Below, piece after piece: positions 59,658-64,000 of a DNA stretch of 64,000 nucleotides. The translations under genes and the position numbers were made by a program. Origin of the DNA: Lachnospiraceae bacterium (GTDB lineage: Bacteria > Bacillota > Clostridia > Lachnospirales > Lachnospiraceae); assembly GCA_910574185.1 (NCBI GenBank), contig CAJSZQ010000021.1:1-64000 (forward strand). Direction: 5' to 3'. The notes beneath the pieces were generated by a model. The model did not search any database. It was given only the letters and a program-made list of their open reading frames with translations, and had not been told where the DNA came from. The first letter of the stretch is position 1, and every line of letters begins with the position of its first letter.

Positions 59658-59823
59658 ACTAGTGCTGACCGCATTATATTCAGCCAAACCTCCTTGCCTA
59701 TCCGTCCATCTGCCGCGTTGGATTTTCTATCCGTAGCCACCGTTACGCCGTTGAAAATCCGCCTTGCAGATGAGCGAATATTCTGCGGAATTTCGCCAGA
59801 TATAATGCGGTCAGCACACTAGT
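59658..59823. repeat. ACTAGT-ended palindromic repeat, copy C2
   Basis: 166 bp, bounded by ACTAGT at 59,658 and 59,818, in opposite orientation to copy C1 (115-282). The two share most of their length, including GGATTTTCTATCCGTAGCCAC. C1 lies in the AT-rich element and C2 in the chromosome, so the family moves across both. It supplies the stop codon TAG of the GDPD gene (within ACTAGT). Confidence 0.8.
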
Positions 59824-60646
59824 AAGCGCTTCCCGATTTTTCAAAAATGCACATATTATACTTTGACTGCCCCTGCTCCAGCGCACTTTCTGTGCGAAGC
59901 GTCCAGACGGCAACCGGCGTCCCAAAAAGTTCTCTGCACAACGATACATTCATATTCGGCAGGTCTTTTAACTTATATGAAATAAAATCTGGTCTCCCAA
60001 GCATGTTCAAAAACAGATACTTAATTAGAAACCTCAGCAGATAAGGTTCTTTTTCCTCACTGATTGTCAGATTACTTGAAAGTTGTCCCCTTAAAATCTC
60101 CGGTGCATTCTTCCGATACCAGTATAATCCCATGGTATTAAAGGATTGTACCATGAATTTACCCGTATAATTTTTTAACGCCTCATAAGACGCCTTACAA
60201 ACTGCCAGACTTCTTCCCGGAATCTTTAGCTCAATAAGAAGCGGAACCCTTCCTTCTACATAAGTAAGCACCTCTGTTAACTCCGGAATCTTTTCCGTTG
60301 TATTTAACAGGTGAAACCTGCGAAGCTCCTCCATCGTGTAGGATTCCACATTTCCGGACTCCTGACACATTCTCTCCAGCGTATCGTCATGAAACACCGC
60401 AAGTTTTCCATCCTTCGTAATATGTATGTCCAATTCAATCCCATAGCCCTTTGCAACCGCCGCCTGAAATGCAGCCATAGAATTTTCCGGAATTAATTTT
60501 TCTTTATTATGATATCCCCGATGGGCAAACATTGCATGATTATACTGCATTACATCCGATATACGAGTCGTACGCGGCCAGATAGCATATAAATATAAAC
60601 CGACTACCACTGCAAATAACAATACAAAACAACCAAATCCCGACAT
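59819..60646 (-). CDS. Glycerophosphodiester phosphodiesterase
   Basis: 275 residues. N-terminal membrane anchor (FGCFVLLFAVVVGLYLYAI), then the GDPD barrel: MFAHRGYHNKEKLIPENSMA, AFQAAVAKGYGIELDIHITK, DGKLAVFHDDTLERMC with catalytic His, Glu and Asp residues. The domain probably faces outside and hydrolyses glycerophosphodiesters to sn-glycerol-3-phosphate and an alcohol. The stop codon comes from repeat C2, so the natural last residues may have been replaced. The conserved barrel ends before that point (PVAVWTLRTESAL), so activity is probably intact. Confidence 0.9.
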   Translation of the reverse strand: MSGFGCFVLLFAVVVGLYLYAIWPRTTRISDVMQYNHAMFAHRGYHNKEKLIPENSMAAFQAAVAKGYGIELDIHITKDGKLAVFHDDTLERMCQESGNVESYTMEELRRFHLLNTTEKIPELTEVLTYVEGRVPLLIELKIPGRSLAVCKASYEALKNYTGKFMVQSFNTMGLYWYRKNAPEILRGQLSSNLTISEEKEPYLLRFLIKYLFLNMLGRPDFISYKLKDLPNMNVSLCRELFGTPVAVWTLRTESALEQGQSKYNMCIFEKSGSAY

Positions 60647-60715
60647 AATTTATCCACCTTTTCTTACCAATTCTCTATCTCTACAATTATTCAGATATCA
60701 AAATAAAACCTGTTA

Positions 60716-61639
60716 TTATCCAATGATTAACCGAATTTTCTCTGGCTCCAACTGTGTATATACTTTCCGTTGAACAAATACCGGTTCACCGTCTGTATGA
60801 ACCGGAAGCGGCCGTTCACTCTCAAACACAGCCCTTTTACAAACATAGGTATGCACTCCCCGAAAAATCGTATGCCATCCCTTATATGCCGTAGGCAGCA
60901 GTAAAAGTACTTTTAACTTGGGAATCCCTGCAATAACCGTTACGTTCATCCAGTCATCTCCCGGGTCTGCTTTCGGACAAAACTTAAATCCTCCCCCTTC
61001 ATATGGATGATTCATAGCCGTTGCAAAATACACCTGTTCATAGAAAATCGGCTCACCGTCATCCAGGTAAACCGTCATCTTTCCAGGTCTCAATGCAAGC
61101 ATCTGGGCCAGAGCAATCCCCACATAAGTCAGCTTTCCAAGACGAATTTTATTTAGAAAGTTCTTCAATTTCGATACCACTGCGTAATGACAGATTCCCG
61201 CGTCAAAGCCCAATCCACAACTGACAGCAAAACGTCGTTTCCGCTCTTCTCCCCAGTATGTCAGAAGCCCCACATTCATCATCGCATAACTCTTTGGATT
61301 CAAAATTACGTCAAGCGCCTGCTTCGGCTCATAGTGATGTCCAAAAAATCTGGCAAAATCATTACTGGAACCAATGGGAATATAACCCAAAGTTACTTTA
61401 GCCAATTTCTCAATCCCATTGAGCACTTCATTCACTGTACCATCTCCGCCCAGTACAATTAGCGTATGCTCTTTTCCGTCAGCAGTAATTTCCCTCACAA
61501 CCCTGGTGGCATGGCGTTGGTATTTGGTTAAATAAACCTGGTATGAAACATTTCTGGTTTTTAAAATATTTTCTACCTCACTCCATACCCTTACCCCTAA
61601 GCCAGAACGTGCATTGGGATTCACAATAAATATATACAT
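60716..61639 (-). CDS. Diacylglycerol kinase-like lipid kinase (DagK/YegS family)
   Basis: 307 residues. The nucleotide motif LGGDGTVNEVLNGIEKLAKV and GYIPIGSSNDFARFFGH, with the N-terminal IVNPNARSG, define the DagK/LCB5 catalytic domain. The C-terminal half is beta-rich. Uses ATP to phosphorylate a lipid such as diacylglycerol. It is 69 bp upstream of the GDPD gene in the same direction, so both may take part in lipid turnover. Substrate is not certain. Confidence 0.9.
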   Translation of the reverse strand: MYIFIVNPNARSGLGVRVWSEVENILKTRNVSYQVYLTKYQRHATRVVREITADGKEHTLIVLGGDGTVNEVLNGIEKLAKVTLGYIPIGSSNDFARFFGHHYEPKQALDVILNPKSYAMMNVGLLTYWGEERKRRFAVSCGLGFDAGICHYAVVSKLKNFLNKIRLGKLTYVGIALAQMLALRPGKMTVYLDDGEPIFYEQVYFATAMNHPYEGGGFKFCPKADPGDDWMNVTVIAGIPKLKVLLLLPTAYKGWHTIFRGVHTYVCKRAVFESERPLPVHTDGEPVFVQRKVYTQLEPEKIRLIIG

Positions 61640-61914
61640 ACTCTTCTCCTCTGTATGCGTCAGTCGAATACTCTATCCAGCCAGAAACCAAACTCATAGG
61701 TTGTCCTGCCTTCAAAATCACTTATAAATGCATACAAATTATACTCTGTTTTAAAAATGTCTGCAAGTTTGAATGAATGATAAAATTTTCTGAGGAATTC
61801 CGAAAGTTTTTATTAATTCCACATTCATTATATTGTTGATTCTCTTTTTTCATGTTATAATCGGGTGGATTCCAAATATACTATTTATACATAGACTTGA
61901 AAGGAAGTAATACA

Positions 61915-62574
61915 ATGGAGATAAAGAAGCTATTTAAAAAGTATAATCATGCTTTCGTGTTTCTGTATGGTTTTATTTACATGCCATGGTTTATGTATTT
62001 GGAAAAACACATAACAAAAGATTATTATCTGATTCATTCGCCTCTTGATGATTATATTCCTTTTGTGGAATTTTTTGTTATTCCATATCTACTATGGTTC
62101 CTGTTTATTGCCGCCGGTTCTTTTTATCTGTTCTTTACGGATAAAAAAGGCTTTCTTCGGATGGCGGCATTTTTAATCATTGGAATGACTGTTTTCCTGA
62201 TTATCTGTACGGTTTACCCAAACGGATTAAATTTAAGACCCGCTGTTTTTCCGAGAGAAAATATATTTGTCGACTTAGTACGTTATGTTTATTCGATGGA
62301 TACCCCTACTAATGTGCTGCCAAGCATTCATGTATTTAATTCCATTGGACTGTGCATCGGACTCACACGAACCGAATCTTTACGAAAAAGACCTGGTATC
62401 CGTCTGGCTATACAGTTATTCACCTTATCCATCATCCTGTCTACGATGTTCTTAAAGCAACATTCAGTGACAGATGTAATTGCAGGTTTGGCGTTATCCG
62501 GTATTCTCTACCAATTTATCTATGTGCGCGAGAAAAAACGGGCGCACCGGTTGCTGCACCAGCCAGTTATCTAA
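61915..62574 (+). CDS. PAP2-like membrane phosphatase
   Basis: 219 residues from ATG 61,915 behind AAAGGAAG; a longer frame to 61,897 is less likely. Five or six membrane segments. The PAP2 motifs are loosely present: NVLPSIHVFNSIG (PSxH) and STMFLKQHSVTDVIAG (H...D). The first motif (KxxxxxxRP) is not clear, so it belongs to a divergent branch, possibly the inositol-phosphotransferase-like group. It would act on a phospholipid or isoprenoid phosphate on the outer membrane side. Divergent from the DagK gene. Confidence 0.8.
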   Translation: MEIKKLFKKYNHAFVFLYGFIYMPWFMYLEKHITKDYYLIHSPLDDYIPFVEFFVIPYLLWFLFIAAGSFYLFFTDKKGFLRMAAFLIIGMTVFLIICTVYPNGLNLRPAVFPRENIFVDLVRYVYSMDTPTNVLPSIHVFNSIGLCIGLTRTESLRKRPGIRLAIQLFTLSIILSTMFLKQHSVTDVIAGLALSGILYQFIYVREKKRAHRLLHQPVI

Positions 62575-62610
62575 TATTTAAGAAATCAGTCATTTTAATC
62601 TGATATAGAA

Positions 62611-64000
62611 TTAAACTGCATATCTAGTATATTTTTCAAACGCTGCCGGCATTGGGTAGCGTTTTTGTATTTCTTCCGGACGGGCAAATATCATATCTGC
62701 GTTGCAAGATTTTTCCAGTTCGTCAACCTGTATCTGATAGCCCGTCATGTGCCATTCTACATGGCTAAAGATATGCTTTGCCTCCCCTAACGGCTGAATC
62801 CGGACGGGTGCAAGACCTATAGATTTGCTGTACTCAATTACTTCTTCCGGCGTTAAATGTCCCTCCATACCGGGAAATTCATACAATCCAGCCAGGAGCC
62901 CCGTATTCGGCCTTTTGCGGATTCCTCTGGTCTCTCCGTCCCGGAAAATCAGAATCGTACGTTTTTCAATTCTCCGGGGCGCCGGTTTCTTTTTCACAGG
63001 CAATTCACGCTCTCTTCCCTCTCTATGAGCAATGCACCAGCCATTTACCGGACAGTGCGCACAATCCGGTTCTCCATTCGGCACGCAGACAATCGCCCCC
63101 AGTTCGATGAGCCCCTGATTAAAATCACTGGCAGCGTCCGCCGGAATCACCTGCTCTAAAAGTTCCTCCATTTTCTTACGAACACTCTGCTTCATGATAT
63201 CCTCGTCACTCCCTGTAATACGGGAAATCACTCTAAGCACATTCCCGTCTACGGCAGGCTTCGCCATTCCAAAGGCAAAGGAACTGATGGCTCCAGCCGT
63301 ATAATTACCGATTCCAGTTAATCCCCGGATTTCCTCATATTTCCTGGGAAATACTCCATGGTAATCCACCATAATCTGTCTTGCAGCTTTCTGCATGTTG
63401 CGAACACGGTTATAATAGCCAAGACCTTCCCACAGTTTTAGGAGAATATCCTCTCTGACGCTGGCAAGCGCCTGCACATCCGGCAATGCCTGCAGAAATC
63501 TGGTATAATAGGGCCTCACTGCCTCCACCCTGGTCTGCTGAAGCATAATCTCAGACACCCACACCTGATATGCATCCGGATTCTCTCTCCATGGAAGTTC
63601 TCTTTTATTTGCCCGAAACCATTCTACCAATGGATTTGGAAGTTTCTTTAGAATCTGAAGTCTGCTCTGCCTAACAACTTCTTCTGGCTTTACAGCCGCC
63701 GGAACTTCTTCCTCAAGCACAATCAAATCACGCTCTACTCTGCAGTCATAGGCCATAACTTCCACTCCTCGGTCCACCGCTTTTTTTAGAACCTCTCCAA
63801 ACTCAGGATGCGTATCCATATTCGGGGTAAAATAATCTACATCTTTCATCTGAATCACAAAGAATATGATAGCTTCATATCCCTCTCTTACCGCATGTAT
63901 AAGCTCCTCCACATGCTTTACTGCCCGTTCGCTTGGCGCATCTGGAAAACGAACTCTTCCATCCTCCTCTAAACTTACCCCTTTCACTTCAATAAAAATA
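62611..64000 (-). CDS. mutY: SfsA-MutY fusion, cut by the window edge
   Basis: The frame stays open through the window end (IFIEVKGV precedes the first visible Val codon). The first 105 or so visible residues match the SfsA C-terminus: FPDAPSERAVKHVEELIHA, FFVIQMKDVDYFTPNMDTHP. A linker leads into MutY: WFRANKRELPWRENPDAYQV, SEIMLQQTRV with its Glu, GLTGIGNYTAGAISSFAFG, AVDGNVLRVISRI with catalytic Asp, and the 4Fe-4S ligands in CVPNGEPDCAHCPVNGWC. A NUDIX-like C-terminal part for 8-oxoG sensing follows (RTILIFRDGETRGI, GLYEFPGM). MutY removes A opposite 8-oxoG. The SfsA N-terminus lies beyond the window. Confidence 0.9.
   Translation of the reverse strand, partial: IFIEVKGVSLEEDGRVRFPDAPSERAVKHVEELIHAVREGYEAIIFFVIQMKDVDYFTPNMDTHPEFGEVLKKAVDRGVEVMAYDCRVERDLIVLEEEVPAAVKPEEVVRQSRLQILKKLPNPLVEWFRANKRELPWRENPDAYQVWVSEIMLQQTRVEAVRPYYTRFLQALPDVQALASVREDILLKLWEGLGYYNRVRNMQKAARQIMVDYHGVFPRKYEEIRGLTGIGNYTAGAISSFAFGMAKPAVDGNVLRVISRITGSDEDIMKQSVRKKMEELLEQVIPADAASDFNQGLIELGAIVCVPNGEPDCAHCPVNGWCIAHREGRERELPVKKKPAPRRIEKRTILIFRDGETRGIRKRPNTGLLAGLYEFPGMEGHLTPEEVIEYSKSIGLAPVRIQPLGEAKHIFSHVEWHMTGYQIQVDELEKSCNADMIFARPEEIQKRYPMPAAFEKYTRYAV

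Overview
The window looks like the genome of a gut Clostridia species, probably a Lachnospiraceae member (Dorea, Blautia or C. scindens-like). This is inferred from the T-box-regulated tyrS, ECF transporter genes beside truA, BaiCD/BaiH-like flavoenzymes, and a moderate-GC chromosome next to AT-rich mobile DNA. No species can be named from the sequence alone.

Region 1 (1 to about 30,443) is an AT-rich integrated mobile element. Its right boundary is the 3' half of a tRNA-Pro(CGG) gene, a typical attachment-site scar. Its left end lies outside the window. On the minus strand it carries an early block: a small Cys4 protein, a TubR-like winged helix, a TubZ/FtsZ-like GTPase, an archaeo-eukaryotic-type primase, two ParB-like proteins (one ending in a J-domain-like HPD segment) and a 1179-residue protein with hallmarks of a two-barrel RNA polymerase. 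A packaging and capsid block follows: scaffold, major capsid protein, small regulators, cold-shock protein, putative small terminase, large terminase and portal. A phage-type repressor (27,317-28,021) is divergent from the early block, with sigma-A promoters facing both ways. Three possible virion genes lie between the repressor and the att site. No tail, tape-measure, lysis or integrase gene is visible. The left 8 kb holds accessory DNA: two duplicated modules pairing a tiny YGY peptide gene with a divergent HTH regulator, a serine recombinase, an iteron array, decayed gene fragments, a holin-like type I toxin and tandem small repressors.

Region 2 (about 30,444 to 37,800) is older accessory DNA. 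It has an R-M system made of a nuclease-methyltransferase fusion plus a two-TRD specificity subunit, a small excisionase-like HTH, an IS1182 remnant, a GNAT enzyme, a second serine recombinase, a type I toxin-antitoxin pair, and a ribbon-helix-helix protein with a small partner gene.

Region 3 (37,800 to 64,000) is chromosomal. rplM-rpsI is separated by about 17 kb from truA, which it commonly follows in Firmicutes. The intervening DNA holds a catabolic-looking island (two old-yellow-enzyme reductases, two SDRs, a GntP-type permease, a TetR regulator, an MFS transporter and a secondary-alcohol dehydrogenase), a GH13 glycosidase, T-box-tyrS and a Na/Pi transporter. A 39-bp dyad of the same design sits just downstream of both main promoters of the island, so the TetR protein probably controls both. 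The rest is housekeeping: truA, ecfT-ecfA2-ecfA1, a cyclophilin, a GDPD, a DagK-like kinase, a PAP2 protein and an SfsA-MutY fusion cut by the window edge. MITE-like palindromes with 8-bp target duplications, and a second ACTAGT-ended palindrome family, are scattered through both the chromosome and the element.
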